A stretch of DNA of 64,000 nt, taken from positions 682,001 to 746,000 of the forward strand of contig RQOL01000828.1 of assembly GCA_013076295.1 (NCBI GenBank), read 5' to 3'. The position numbers and the translations under genes are program-made. Below, one piece after another: positions 47,063 to 59,852 of the stretch. Under the pieces are notes generated by a model. That model had not been told where the DNA came from. It was given only the letters and a program-made list of their open reading frames with translations, and ran no database searches. This stretch comes from Sanderia malayensis (Eukaryota; Cnidaria; Scyphozoa; Semaeostomeae; Pelagiidae). Each line of letters opens with the position of its first letter. Within the stretch, counting starts at the first letter, position 1.

Positions 47063-47497
47063 TTCTAGTTTGCATCAAAATCGAGGAAAGTCCTGACAAT
47101 GAAACAGTGGAATTCTCAGATGAACCATTTCCAAACACAAAAGGAAATGAATCAGAGAACTCAGAGGAAGCTGAGCTGCTGCTAATCATGTTTCATGATG
47201 ATCATACTGACGACGAGGATCAATCAAGCAAGTCAAATAGTGAGGAAGAATCCTGCTACATTCGCATTGGATGCCTGAACAAAACGTTGGCTCTTTTATA
47301 GGGTTTTTTGTTTGACTACACCTAGCATGCATTTTAAAGTAATAGCTATCAAAGCCAAATATTTTCACCACTTTCTTGCTATTTCTAGTTCGTATATATC
47401 ATACTGGATATTGCAGTCACTTTCTAACTTGTTGCTAGGTCAATAAATCATATAGGAAATAAAAATAAATACAATTCGCAACTTTTATAGCTATATA

Positions 47498-48213
47498 CAG
47501 TGAAATCCCGCTATAACGAATTCTGTAGGGACCGAAAAAATAGTTGGCAATAGCGGGAGTTCGTTGTACAGAAGGGACATTTCTTTATGAAGAATTCCAA
47601 ACACAAATGGGCTAGAATGTCTCTTGGACCCTCCCTTAAGTATTCGCGCTTAAATGGCACACTATATTGTTCCAAAAAACAGTTTGCAGGATGACAACAG
47701 TTATTGCTCTGATAGATTGCAGCAGGAAAAAGCGCTCAAGCATGCTTAACAATGAAACATCACAAAGCAAAGTCGATATTACCACTTGATGTCAATTTTT
47801 TAATTACTATTTCTATTTTATCTACCTTTATTTCTTTCTGTTCTGTTAAACAAAAAAATCAGTGATATGTTTTTGTTGCTTTTTGTTTCTCATTGCTACG
47901 TCATATAATTTCGAGAGGGAATTGATCTTTTTCGCATTTCGTTCCCTATTTCCGCACAAAAAAGGCTCGGTGTTTGATCCAGAGCTTGAAAAACTTCACC
48001 CATTTTTCTCAAAAATTCGTTATATCGAAGGTATTTGTGGTCAGGGGATCGGAAGTTTTGTTCGTAATAACGAGAGTTCGTTATATCCAGGGTTCGTTAT
48101 ACAGGGAGCATTTACAGTAGGATTTACTTCTCAGAATCCAAGGGACCCGAGTTTTAGTTCGTAATAGCGGGAAGTTCGTTATAAGCGGGGTTCGTTATAG
48201 CGGGATTCCACTG
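47498..48213. mobile_element. Mariner/pogo-like MITE with CAGTGGAATCCC ends
   Basis: A 716-base element flanked by TA on both sides (47496-47497 and 48214-48215). Ends are CAGTGAAATCCCGCTATAAC and the complement of CAGTGGAATCCCGCTATAAC. Inside are many GTTCGTTATA-type repeats in both orientations. TA duplication and CAGT start fit the pogo/Tigger branch of mariner elements; no transposase. Confidence 0.75.
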
Positions 48214-48359
48214 TAGTTTATTGGCAGTAAAAGTTTCGGACGGTTAAACTTTCGGACTGTGTATTTGTTCGAAAATTAAACCGTCCGAAGTTTTGGGGGA
48301 TTAGTGTAGACAGTACCGTTATTCTTAATTTTCGGACGATGACCAATCATATTTTAACA

Positions 48360-50679
48360 AGTTAAACGTTTTAGTAATGAAAGATGGCCAGATCTATGCC
48401 AGCTCTTGGGTTCACCCACCTGACTTGTTTCAACAACTGTTTTATGTATACATGTATGTATGTACGCATTCATCAAGCAAACGAGCAACAAATCAAGCTC
48501 ATCTTTCTTCTTCTTTAATTGATATCGATTTGCGATGTCATTTAAAAGACTATGGCAAGTAAATGATACGTGAATTGATCACAGCTTTATGTCAAAATAA
48601 TTCATAATATACCACATCGAAGTAATAAAACGTGTTAATACCACAATAAAACTATTAACATAATAAGTTGAATTACATCGGCAACTTGTTATTAACCAGC
48701 ATAAAGTCGTTAATTTATGTGATTATTATACATTTCTTGGATGTGATGTAACGGTCGTTAATTTCATTACCATAACCACAACCTTGTGATTGATTGCTTC
48801 CCTAATGCCCTCTCTTTTTTTAATCAGTCTTCCATTGTACTGTCAGCACCACCAAAATCTACGTTACCGGTGATTGTGTGCAAGGTTATATCGGATTCAC
48901 CATACAAGTACCACTTAGGGCCCATGTACAGTCGACTTTCTGCGGACTTAGCTCAGTGGTGGTAATTAATTGGAATGCTAGGAATCGAGAAATTTGCTCA
49001 ACGCTGAAAAGCAGCAAGTTGTCATCCGGCATTGCTCATGTAACTGCCTGATGACAGTAATAAACGAAAACAACGTGGCTGGTTTTTTCGAAGCTCAGAA
49101 CAAGATCAATATTACATGTTATGAAAACGCACAGGAGAAATGTTCTGAATGAATTGTGAATTATGCTCCTCCATTGGCAAGTACCGTTATATTTTGGGCA
49201 AATATAAAGGTACTTGCCGTTATATTTTGGCATATTTTGGGCAACAAATGGCTCCACGTTTACGAATCCCCCCTCCATCATTTCAGTCCTACATGTTTTA
49301 GAGGCAGCACTCTGAGGCCAATCCCATTTATGCTTGCATTGATAAAGAAAATGTTCAAGCAGTCCTTTTGTTAAACATTTTCTGTTGTTTTTTCCAGCAA
49401 ATAAACTACAAATATAAAGAAAACCTTTTCTCTTCTTCGGGCATTTTTAATTGCATGCGTGACCTCAACAACAAAATGAAAACAAAACCTGCCTTTTTTC
49501 TTGCACAAAGCGAATATGTTATTGGCAATGACAGGAGGAATTAAAGTGAGCAAGTTGAGCACCTCGCGAGGTGCTCAAAGCTGCGGGGTGTTGCTCAGGC
49601 CAGAGATGACCATCTACAGTTCTGAGCAAAAGAACCCTGGGGCGATAATTGGGATAATCCCTGAAAATATGCAAGTTTTCTTGACTTGAGCATGACTGTA
49701 CATGGACCCTTAGTGAGTAGTAGTTACGCATCCGATTCCCGATTAACGACGATACACGATAGTACGTGGAGGAACATGCATTCAGCTATAATCCAAGTCT
49801 GCTTACAACGATCCTAGTCGCATGTCATATGAATCGTAAAAATGCAAAATATGTTTAATGTGGAACTTTTTTTGGAGAGAAGACTTTCTTTGCTCCCATT
49901 TAAATATCTGAGAGGCTTCCTTTAACACGGGTCGGCCACCGTTCATATGAGAATTAGGCCTTACTGCATAACTTTCTTGGTTTAATTTTAATAATGTTTT
50001 TATCCTCATCATCACCATCATGAATATACAAATAGAATATCACTTTTACAATTCAAAAATTATAGCCAGCTTAGAATTTTACATCTATCTGGTTAAAAAA
50101 ACACTAGTTCAAACTTTATTGTTCGCAGAAATGGCAATTACAGTTTTCCGTGCTGGTCATGTCACAACACGACTGATAAATCCGGAATTTTTCTTAAGTT
50201 TCTTCTAATGTCCCAAGATTTTTACTATTTCTGATGTCCAAGTGCATTTTCGACCATATTATCATAGGTCTCATATCATAAGTATTTATTTATCATTTTG
50301 TACATGGGTATTTTATATGTGATGAACCAACTTTTTATTGAGTCCAGCCCTTGCATTTATTTAGGGCCTGGTGACCAGACCAATGATTTTGTGTCAACAC
50401 AATTTCCGTGTCCTTTTGGAGCTGTCCAGTCCAGAAGAAATTAAATAACTTCCTTATTTTAGCGGTGATGGTGTCATAAAAATCACAACTCTTTATATAC
50501 GACATCGAAAATCTACACGTAATACAGGTAATATATTATCATCCTTATCTTTATTCCAGGTTTTCGTTTTAGTGACTGACATTATTTGCCGTATAGACGA
50601 AAGACGTCTGGTTGGAGCTTACTATCTACCTATTTGATTTGGCCTTTTCAGAGCATTGAACGAATGATATCTCGGGGTC
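48360..50679. other. No gene seen between the ephrin-like genes (part 2)
   Basis: AT-rich sequence with short open frames lacking any recognisable motif. A block containing GTCCGAAATTAAAC-type repeats precedes it (48230-48350), related to sequence at 40910-41010. The promoter of the plus ephrin-like gene presumably lies at its right end. Confidence 0.4.
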
Positions 50680-53600
50680 ATGATGAGAACTTTTACTAAA
50701 TGCTGGCTACTATGCTGTGGAATCTTTATTTTAATCATCACTTTACCCAATGAGAAGGTACTTGTTGAAGCAATTTTGATGCCAGCAATTGTGTTGGACT
50801 CGAGAAACCCAATGTGAGTAAGACATTCTTTTCACGTTATTTCCATTTGTTGAAAGCTTCGAATCAGCCATTAGCATTGTTCTTCAAATAATAACTGGTG
50901 GTTTTGTTTTTATTTTTAACTGGTGGTGTTATTTTCTGTAGTCAAAGAAGGTTTAGTGAATTTTACAGGAAAATGTAGTCACAGATTCGGGTTTATCCAT
51001 CTCTTTTCACTTATATATTTCATATTCACTATAGGTTCAGTTTTGTGAGTTGTGTCTGAACGTTTACATTTAGAGTAGAAAAAGAAATATACTATATTTT
51101 TTTAATGCTCATTAAATTTTATGTGGACGAGATTCAGAATATTTCAAGCCACTTGTGTCTTGTGTACTTTAGACTGCTGTACACGATGTGAAATTTGTGT
51201 AATTTTACATCAGACAAAGTTTAATTAATTATTTTTTAGATTCAACTGCCCCAGCCGACAAATCAACACAGTTCTAGTGAAAATGAGAGATCATATAAGT
51301 CTTCATTGCCCAACATCCACAGGAAATTTAGGACAACAGAATTCATATGTCAATTATGTTAATAATAAGGAAATAATGTATTTCATAACTGAGGAAAATA
51401 AACAAGATGCATTGACATGCAATGTTACAGGTTAGTTTATTGGTTTACTGAGAAATATCTTGTACTAGATGGCTAATATTTAGTTTGGCATCAAATAGGG
51501 GCATTTGTCCATAATTTGTTTTTAAACCTGTTAAAGTTTTCTTATTCATTCAAACCCACTCATTAATTTTTGTTGCCAAGAGTTAAACTTATTAAATCAA
51601 CAATCTTGTCAACAGCATCCCCAATTTCAGGATGTCATTGCATTTTATTATTGTCTATCAATAATTCTCTGGCAACTCTTGACTGTTAATATTACAGCCT
51701 TGTAAGGATGTAAATTGTGTGGAGAAGGGTTTCACCTGGATTCAAATTCCAGGTAAATTTAAGAAAAATAATGCAAATGTTAATAGGCACTGATTAAGGC
51801 TTGTTTGAGGAGGGGTGAATTGAAGGGAGTGGTAGGTCTCACCGTTCACTTAAACTTTTGAGCAACCCACCTTGCCCCCCCCTTAAATGTAGGTTTTATT
51901 AAACATTTTTATCACTGGATTAAATTTTTGCAGGCTATAGTAACAGCTTGTTGAGTTGTGATGACCCTTTGCAAACTAAGGGCAGAAAAGTTCGCATTAA
52001 CTCAATGTCTGGTGATGCTACTGCTCCATTGTTTACATATGGCAAGACTTATTACATCATTGGTGAGTAATAGTATCATAACACAGGCATGCATTGTAAT
52101 GGTGTCATTGCCTTGTTTAATCTACATATGGTTTAAGGTTTATGGTTTAAGCTACATATGGAAAGATGAGTGATCTTGCATGCTTTTAAGAGAGATATAC
52201 TTTTTAGATATATTTGCGTTTAAAGAATAAGCATAAATTAGTGACTGTTGAATATTGTTTACCTGCTTCATCTCGTGAATACCAATGCATATTTTTTTCT
52301 ACTTTTGTCATGAAATGCATGTGTTATTGTTCCAATTACAAGAAAATGTTCAACATTTGTCACTTATATTTCTCGTTGTAAAAAGCCACTGGTTACCTTA
52401 AATGAAACCAATATGTATATTTTGAATATTTTGCCATTAGGTGTTGGAGATGGGACTGCAGCCGGGCTAACTAACAAAGTTGGTGGTCGTTGTAATACTG
52501 TCCAAACAGCCCCAGAAACAACGTACAAGATGATCTTGAAAATAAGAGTTTGTTCTGAAGATGAAGAAAATGTTTACAACAACTGTACCACTTGTAAAAC
52601 AATTGGTTGCTACAACCAAGGTAAATGTCTGCTTAGAGGAATCTGAGTTGTTGTAGCTCTTCTAGCTGCATGAAGCCTCGTGCTTTCTTTAGGGGAAAGT
52701 ATTGTCACAAAACACTTAGGATAGTATGCTCTGAGTGCACCTGAGCTCACTAAACACATTTCCATTCATTATCTACAAGTTTGTTGTTGCATTTTGATCT
52801 GTGATCACGACGTATATAAGATAGTTGCCTAATGAGAGATAAAAACTTTATGCCAGTATCTGCCTGACCACAATTTACTGTACAAGACATGATGTGAAGT
52901 GAAGTGGTGCTTTAAAGTGCACACGAGAACGGAACTGATTGAAACCTTTTAAGATGTGTCCACTTGAAACTTGTCCAACTTTTTCCAGTATATTTATAAA
53001 TTTTATGTGATAAGGGGATAGTTGAGGCTGTTACCGTTGCCCCAAAGTTAAAACACATATTGCGAACAACTATTAGTTTGTTTTATTGACAGCAATTAAT
53101 TCTTTTCTTGATTACTAAATTTTACCTTTTTTTACTTTGAGGATGTGGAGTTTATGACGCCTGGCAAGACTGGCAATATTTCAGAAATATTTCTCAGATG
53201 CGTGCCGACAGCATTATAAATTCTGGCAATTCCAAGGAAATTAGCGAGCTTGCAAACGAAAATAAGTGCATACGACGAAGACGTCGTACTTGCAGTGATA
53301 AGGAATATGGATGTGATGGTCCAAATGAAGAAGTAGAAGTTGCCAGCTGCCCAACTGTAACAGCCAAACCAAATCATCACAGTGAGTATTCGTGTTACAT
53401 TGACCATTGGTCATAGCAACATCAAGCATTACAGCGACATACACACCATACATATACGCGTGGTTATGTATGTCGACCCGCCTCCGATGTTACTATTTAG
53501 CTACAATATCTGAGCCCACACAGAATAATGTTTCGTATTTATAAATGTTCTTGCAACATTTTGTATCCAGATTGCAGCTCTTGGATGACTTTGGCTGATC

Positions 53601-56519
53601 TTTATCGAAACAGTACTAACGCATGTTTCGTAAGAAGCTACCGCAATTGTACTGTTGGTAACCTTGAAAAGATGAGTGTTGGGCAATGGAAAATTGATGA
53701 AACAACTTGTCCAGTTACCACTCCAGCGCCCTGTAAAAACCCAGGTAATATTTTTTGCAGGAATATTTTCTCAAAGCGACAATATTTGGAACCTGTCCAT
53801 TTCTATCCAATTTTCTATTACCTTCTTATGTAAAAGGCCGCTCATTCTTTAGTTGTTGGTGATTATTAGGTTCAGGTGTTGTCTTGTTATCTGAAAGCAA
53901 GGTTTTGAGAAAACGCAGGCAAAAGAAATAGCCCATGTGTTATACATATTACAGGTTTCATGGTTTCACAACAATTCGTACAAACGCGATGTTCTAAAAT
54001 TATCTATCAGGTGTTTCATGGCTTTTCAAAATCAGCTCACACAGCCACAAATGATTTCTAAACATCCGAAGTATATTACTTTCATCTTTCTATTCAATTT
54101 CAAACGCCTCAATGTTTTGCATCATTGCGATTTTTCATGCAACTTACAATATAATTGTTTCTTATCACTTTATTAGCTGTCCGTTCTACCCTTGTTCGCT
54201 TTTTTGTGGATTGTCAATTCAAAGTCAGTCCAGTTTAATTTGATTGAAGGGTTGTCCATTTTGTCTTTCTCATTGGCTGTTTTCCAATGTCTGTCGTCGG
54301 CATTTTTTTCCACCATGTTTTTGCCAAAAATATGACCTTCACCTGAACCTCCATTGAACTTTAATTTTACTTAAATCTATCTAATTTTCCAACTTGGGCT
54401 GTTTTGGGCATGAACAAGAAATTCCTCTTGCCCACCTATCATCACAAGAAATCAGAACTTCCCTCTTCTGCTTATGAATCTCCACAAAACAATTTTACTT
54501 GCATCTTTTTTAAAACACAATGCCAATGCAGCAATGTGTGACTTGCTAGACATATCATGCTGAATAACATGGTATGTAATTATCAACATTGGTCTTCGTT
54601 TCTTAAATTATTTCATTAAAGATTGAAAATTGTTGCCTCATTTTCCAGTTTGTGGAAATTGGAAATCTTCAAATATGACATACACCAATGCCACTGGACA
54701 CTGCTTTGCATTGCATGTGAGAGAATGTGTTTTACCTATTCCATCATGCAAGAGTTTCAATATCACAGAAAGACTTCTCAGGAGTATTTCTTGCCCGAAC
54801 ATTCTCTCAACATCTTCGATATCCTTGAGTACCTCGGCCTCGAGTGCCAAGAAAACCTCTCCTATGCTTAAACTGCCAATGTCTACTACTATGAACAGCC
54901 AATTACCAAGTCAAGCAATGAATGTTGGTACAACGGTTTTTACCAAAACGATTTTCCCCAGAAAAACGGTTCCATCCAGCAACGCTGTTTTCACGCGTAT
55001 TACACCTGCCACTCATTCACCTTGCTCAGCCGTTATTATATCAACAGTACTGACAATAAATAAGTGTACAAAAGGTATGAATCTCGTGGTCTTTCATCTA
55101 TCTGTTAAATCTATCAAATTCTTGAAACGAAACATTGTTATAGGTAATACATTTTCGTATTCCATAACATTTTTGCATTACACTCGACTATAATACTAAA
55201 TTCTTCGGAAATTTTTTTGGATATTGCTACCGAACTTACATAGTCTCATGAGTTACATTAAGTGCAAAATGTTTCAGCATGATGTTTTGGCATGACAACT
55301 TTTTGGATAAACGTTTGTACTAATTATTATAAAGTCTAGGGGGACGACTTAAGGTAAAATTATTTTTATGGGAGGTTTAATGGTGGTTGTTTGTGGGTAT
55401 TTGTTGTATAAGTAACGTCACAGGTCAAATTTATCTACATCAAGCAAAGCAGTTTTAGTATCACCTTCTGATTTAGTGAAGTGAACTTAGGTCTGTATAT
55501 CTGTATTTTTGTCGTCAGTAGATCTCTGGTTTTACTGATGAATGTACCTACCGTACGTTGTTGAATTTTGTTTTATTCACAAAACTTGCCAGTGAACAAA
55601 AGGAGGTGGTTTGGTAGAGGCTTTCGTTGGGTTTTTCCATGTTATAAGACATTTGAATAGAGTTTAAAGCCAATATTTACTGTCCACCGGCCGACTTAAC
55701 AGTGAGTCTGTCGGAATATCCGAGTTAGCAATGTCAAGTTTTGTAATGATTGTTGCAAAGTGGTTTCATGTATTTGCCTGCATTTATCTGTTCAAAATCT
55801 CCAAAATATGTCCGAAAATGTCTTTCCCGATGTTTGTCGTCCAAAATGTTTTTGTCCGAAGCCTTTTGCACTGAATGTAGAATATATTTACTTTAATTAA
55901 TGTATTTCTCTGCTATTACCCGAGGAGGTTTGACAGCTATTTTTTGTATAGTCAAAGTGTTTATTCTAGGGTTTTTACTTCGAGATGTCTTACCCGTGAA
56001 ATGACTGATTCAATAATTGAGTTTGATATGCTTTGTTGCAGCTCCCGACCCGGGAAAATCGACTGGAGAGGATAATGCAAGAGACGTGACAAAGTTCGTA
56101 ATACCATGTGCAGCTTTTGTTGTGGGTGTATTGCTTGGGGCAGCAATATCGTTTTTTGCTAAGCGCCGAAAGAAGATTCGATCAGATGAAAGTTACCTGG
56201 CAAAAGACTCAGAAATAGGTACCATTTTTTGTCTTTTGGTTTTTGAAAAAAGCTAAATGCTTGTTCTGGGAAGAGTAATTAGCTTACTTTCATGGAAACA
56301 TATTTTGCCCCCCCCCCTCCGTTGTGGGAGAAAAGGAGGAGAGTGGAAAGTAAGTAAAATTAGAAGCAAAGCATTTGGGCCATTTTCAGCAAATAGGGAC
56401 TGCACAAGGGATCAATTTTATAGAGAAATTATTTTTATTTAGCTTCAAATGAAGCTGGAATAGCAAATGAAGGTTATCAGATGAACACGTTACGTAAACC
56501 CACAACTCCAGTTGCGTGA
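50680..56519 (+). CDS. Ephrin-like membrane protein with three thrombospondin-1-like modules (plus copy), 9 exons
   Basis: Exons: 50680-50813, 51240-51430, 51934-52062, 52441-52620, 53142-53381, 53571-53744, 54649-55074, 56042-56218, 56443-56519, giving 575 residues. A leucine/isoleucine-rich signal peptide is followed by an ephrin receptor-binding domain, about residues 30-195 (RNPIFNCPS, GKTYYIIGVGDGTAAGLTNK, GGRC, YKMILKIRVC). Exons 5, 6 and 7 each encode a cysteine module of TSP1-like layout (W-x-x-W or a single W, then C-x-R-x-R-x-C, ending in CP). The rest of exon 7 is a Ser/Thr-rich stalk of about 90 residues. Exon 8 encodes the membrane span (about 510-530) and a basic stop-transfer; the 45-residue tail has two tyrosines (ESYLAK and EGYQM). 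Exons 2 and 4 equal those of the minus copy in length (191 and 180 bases), and intron phases agree throughout the shared part. Confidence 0.8.
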
Positions 56520-58171
56520 CAGTAAGCGTGAGTAGCTATATAATTATCCTGGATTTTGATGAACGTTTTTCCATGCTTGTTCTATTTATTATTTGGCTAA
56601 TGATCCTCGAACCTCTCAAAATGAAGTTTTGAGCAATATTTCAAAATGTAAGATCATCAACAGTAAATGCTAGATACCTTCACGGTCTAGACAGACCAGG
56701 CTGTTCTCTTCGAAATTGCCATCTGCTTTAGCTTCAACAATTTTTTTTAGGGTCAGCTGGGCTGATTCGATCTACACCATAAAACACACCACTTTCGTTA
56801 CTTCCAATAAACAATTGAATTTTTATATGATTTTCATTTCATACCGTGTGAATATATGAGACCCTTCGTATTCTTATGTAACTTGTATGACTTAAGGCGA
56901 AGATTATGAAAATATATTCAACATTATCGAACTGGACGCCCAGGCTTTGACTGCATATGCACATGTGCATGAAAACTACTGCCTTGAAGAGCTGTTGAAG
57001 CCAGACCTTTGTTGCTATCTTTCAAGGGGAGGCCTGATAATGGCTTCCCTGAAAGGGGTCGCAGGCAGTGGTCACAGAAATTGACTGGACGTCCTTTGCC
57101 ACGCTATGCGTTCCAAACATTTAGTAGATGAATTGCTTAGCTGACAGGATATTTTGTCAATGCAGTTGTATTAATCATTTTTGATAATTAACACGCGACG
57201 TAGATGTAGATTTGATCTCACTCTAAATATATATATATATATTGTAGTAAGTGGTGTTTATTGTGACATTAAGTGCTCAATGCACAAGAGTACAGAGCAT
57301 TTAATAATCGAAAAGCTTCGATTATAGAAGAGACATGTTCTCCATGACTTAAGTTTATCTCTAAAAATTCTATGAGAAGAGTGTATATGCATGCAACTCG
57401 AAGTCAGGGAGAACTTTTTCTTCTTTATTAGAAGCCCTTCTACATTATGTATATACACATATACATGTGCATGTGAACTAAAACATAGGAATGCCTACTA
57501 GTTTCATATTGTCTCAATGTTCAAGAATAGCAAATTGCAAGTAGAGATAACGATCGAAATCAAATATTCGTATGATTGAGTCATTCTTTTCTTTTAGTTC
57601 ATATCCTAATAGCTCCCAAACGAGCACTACGGAAGGCATACGCTTTTTATTTTTACTTTCTCATAAACTTCATGATTGATTTTCATTTTTCTGTTGGCTA
57701 TTTTCAGGTTTTGAATTTCTTTTCGTTTAAATATTTTCAATGAATCGTATAAAGTGTATTATTTATCAGAGAATCAAGTAAATTATTTTAAACCTTTTCT
57801 TTGATTACCTGTAGATATTCTATATATTTTGTACTTAATTTCAGATTTTACTGACACAATGATTTTCTTGTATTAACGCACTGGAAGTAGATTAGGCAAA
57901 ACTAATGCATTACAGCAATTAAAGCTTTCTTCGTTTGTTTTTATCTTTTCAAACTTTTGCCTCGAAAAAGTTTTTATACCACTATTACATAAAACGGTTA
58001 CCTTTATCATCCAGTTCAACATGTTTGATAGTATATCATATGTATATTTAAGTTTCATATTAAAAACACACTATTTTAGTCGCTTCTTCCCTCCGTAAAC
58101 TCCTATTCAAACACAAAAATATAATAAAGGCTATCGCGTTTACATGCAGTGCTCTATATAACAGCAAGCCA
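56520..58171. other. No gene seen; 3' flank of ephrin-like and LRR genes
   Basis: Convergent intergenic region between the plus ephrin-like gene and the minus LRR gene, so both 3' UTRs should lie here. It contains a short (TA)n run at about 57228-57242 and no recognisable coding sequence. Confidence 0.45.
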
Positions 58172-59155
58172 TTACTTATGTTTACTGCTATTTACAACAT
58201 TGCTAAATGCAAATGACCTAAAATCGTAAATTGGATCTTCTTCGAAAGTATCATGAAAACGGCTTTCTATGGGACAACTAGCTTCTTTTTCATGGGTGTG
58301 GCTCATAACGTCTTGTTTTTTAATTTCCATTCCTATTTCCGTTTCTTTCTTTCGATTGTTTGGAAAGCACACTTTAAATAAGTTAGCTTCTCCATTCTTG
58401 TTATTCTCGAAAGGCAGCTCCATGTCAATTTCAAGTGTTTCAATTCTTACTAAAGACTTTCGTAGACTTTCGGGACACGTTGAAGATAGACAATTGCCTT
58501 TCAGATCTAACTCTTTAAGTTTCTTAAGCTTTGTCAGTTGCTTTGGTACACATTGCAGACAATTATGCCGTACCTTTAATATTTTAAGGTTGCTTAGCTT
58601 GCAAAGGGATTCTGGGATCCTTGTTAGCACGTTTCCATCCAAATCCAAATGTTCTAGCATTTGTAAATGCATCAAACTATCGGGCAGAGTTTTGATGTTG
58701 TTATAAGCTATATCGAGTGCTTTGAGTTGTTTTAAATTCGACACTGAATGCGGCAACACTGTTAAATAGTTATAACTTAAATTCAGAACTTGAAGTTTAA
58801 CCAACCCACATATTTGGGCGGGCAAGAATTCAAGATTGTTGTTTTGCAAGTTGAGTTCTTCAAGGTGTCTTAATCTGATCAGCTCAAACGGTAGAGTTTT
58901 GATGAGATTTCCACTAAGTTTCAGAATCAATAGATTTTGGTATCTGAATGCCTGCTTCGGAATACTCACCAATTCTTTCATGCTCAAGTCGAGCATTGAC
59001 TTGCCATAAAGATAACTAACGTCTGTTGAATATATGCTTTCTCCATTTCTTCCTTCATCCCTTTTACTGTCTTTTAAGTGATAAGTGTCTCGTTGCAACA
59101 ACCCGGAAACTATTTCACCTGCTCTTTGTATGAGCTTTCCATTAAAAGACTTCAT
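58172..59155 (-). CDS. Intronless leucine-rich repeat protein, 327 residues
   Basis: A single uninterrupted frame from ATG at 59155 to the stop at 58172. About eight leucine-rich repeats of 23 residues fill residues 53-235, each fitting LxxLxLxxNxLxxLPxxLxxLx (for example LEELNLQNNNLEFLPAQICG). This is the short, LP-containing repeat type of intracellular LRR proteins related to Shoc2 and the LRRC group. No signal peptide or membrane segment is visible, so a cytoplasmic scaffold role is likely by family; the partner is unknown. The C-terminal 90 residues are polar and unrecognised. Absence of introns in a window where neighbouring genes have 7-11 exons suggests a retrocopy, although no A tail or target repeat was found. 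Confidence 0.8.
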   Translation of the reverse strand: MKSFNGKLIQRAGEIVSGLLQRDTYHLKDSKRDEGRNGESIYSTDVSYLYGKSMLDLSMKELVSIPKQAFRYQNLLILKLSGNLIKTLPFELIRLRHLEELNLQNNNLEFLPAQICGLVKLQVLNLSYNYLTVLPHSVSNLKQLKALDIAYNNIKTLPDSLMHLQMLEHLDLDGNVLTRIPESLCKLSNLKILKVRHNCLQCVPKQLTKLKKLKELDLKGNCLSSTCPESLRKSLVRIETLEIDMELPFENNKNGEANLFKVCFPNNRKKETEIGMEIKKQDVMSHTHEKEASCPIESRFHDTFEEDPIYDFRSFAFSNVVNSSKHK

Positions 59156-59446
59156 TATATCATCTAACTTTTACCTAAAGTTTTATGTCAGAGGTTGCTT
59201 TCGCCTTTGTTGTTGTAAGAATTGACAGTTCTCCTCCAAGCGGTTTCGGCCTACCACCATGCTTTCGGCATTAATACTTGTTTTTTTCTATTGCTGGTGT
59301 TTTCAATTTACTTAATATTTTGTCTATAATTGATAACAGGTGCCTTGATTAATAAAATCTCATTTATTGTGCAGAAACTAGCTAGAAATGAACTGTAAAT
59401 TTGGCGGTACTTTTGGGTTGCCTTTGCTCTCAAAAATATCACCATA

Positions 59447-59852
59447 TACCGTAAGTCCTCGATTAAGCCCCCAACCCTCGAATAAACCCCCACCTTAACT
59501 TATTTTTGCAAAATAAGTCCCCACTCTCGAATAAGCCCCCATGGGGGATTATTCGATTTTAGCAGAATTCGAATATAACTGGATGAAATGTGAACATAAA
59601 TTTATAGGATGACTTTTGGATAACTTTTGATAAAACTTGATAACTTTTTAAGTTTGAAAGCTATGGAGATTGGTTGTTATTTTAGTAAATACATTAATTG
59701 ACGGACTTTCTTTTGTTTTTTTTAACATACTTGGACATATCGCCACGAAAACAGCATATCTTACTGACAATTTGTGCCTATACAGAATAAGCCCCCCTCG
59801 AATAACCCCCACCCTAAAATATTTTTTGCGCAAAAAATCGAGGACTTGCGGT
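59447..59852. mobile_element. TACCGTA-type MITE, AGTCCTC form
   Basis: Begins TACCGTAAGTCCTCGATTAA and ends with a complement carrying two changes; CTCGAATAAGCCCCC units lie inside both ends. Lies upstream of the LRR gene. Confidence 0.7.

Noticed and set aside
48942..48990. tRNA-like start with a perfect A box (TAGCTCAGTGG)
   Set aside because: No B box or cloverleaf can be formed in the following 80 bases; at most a decayed tRNA or SINE head.
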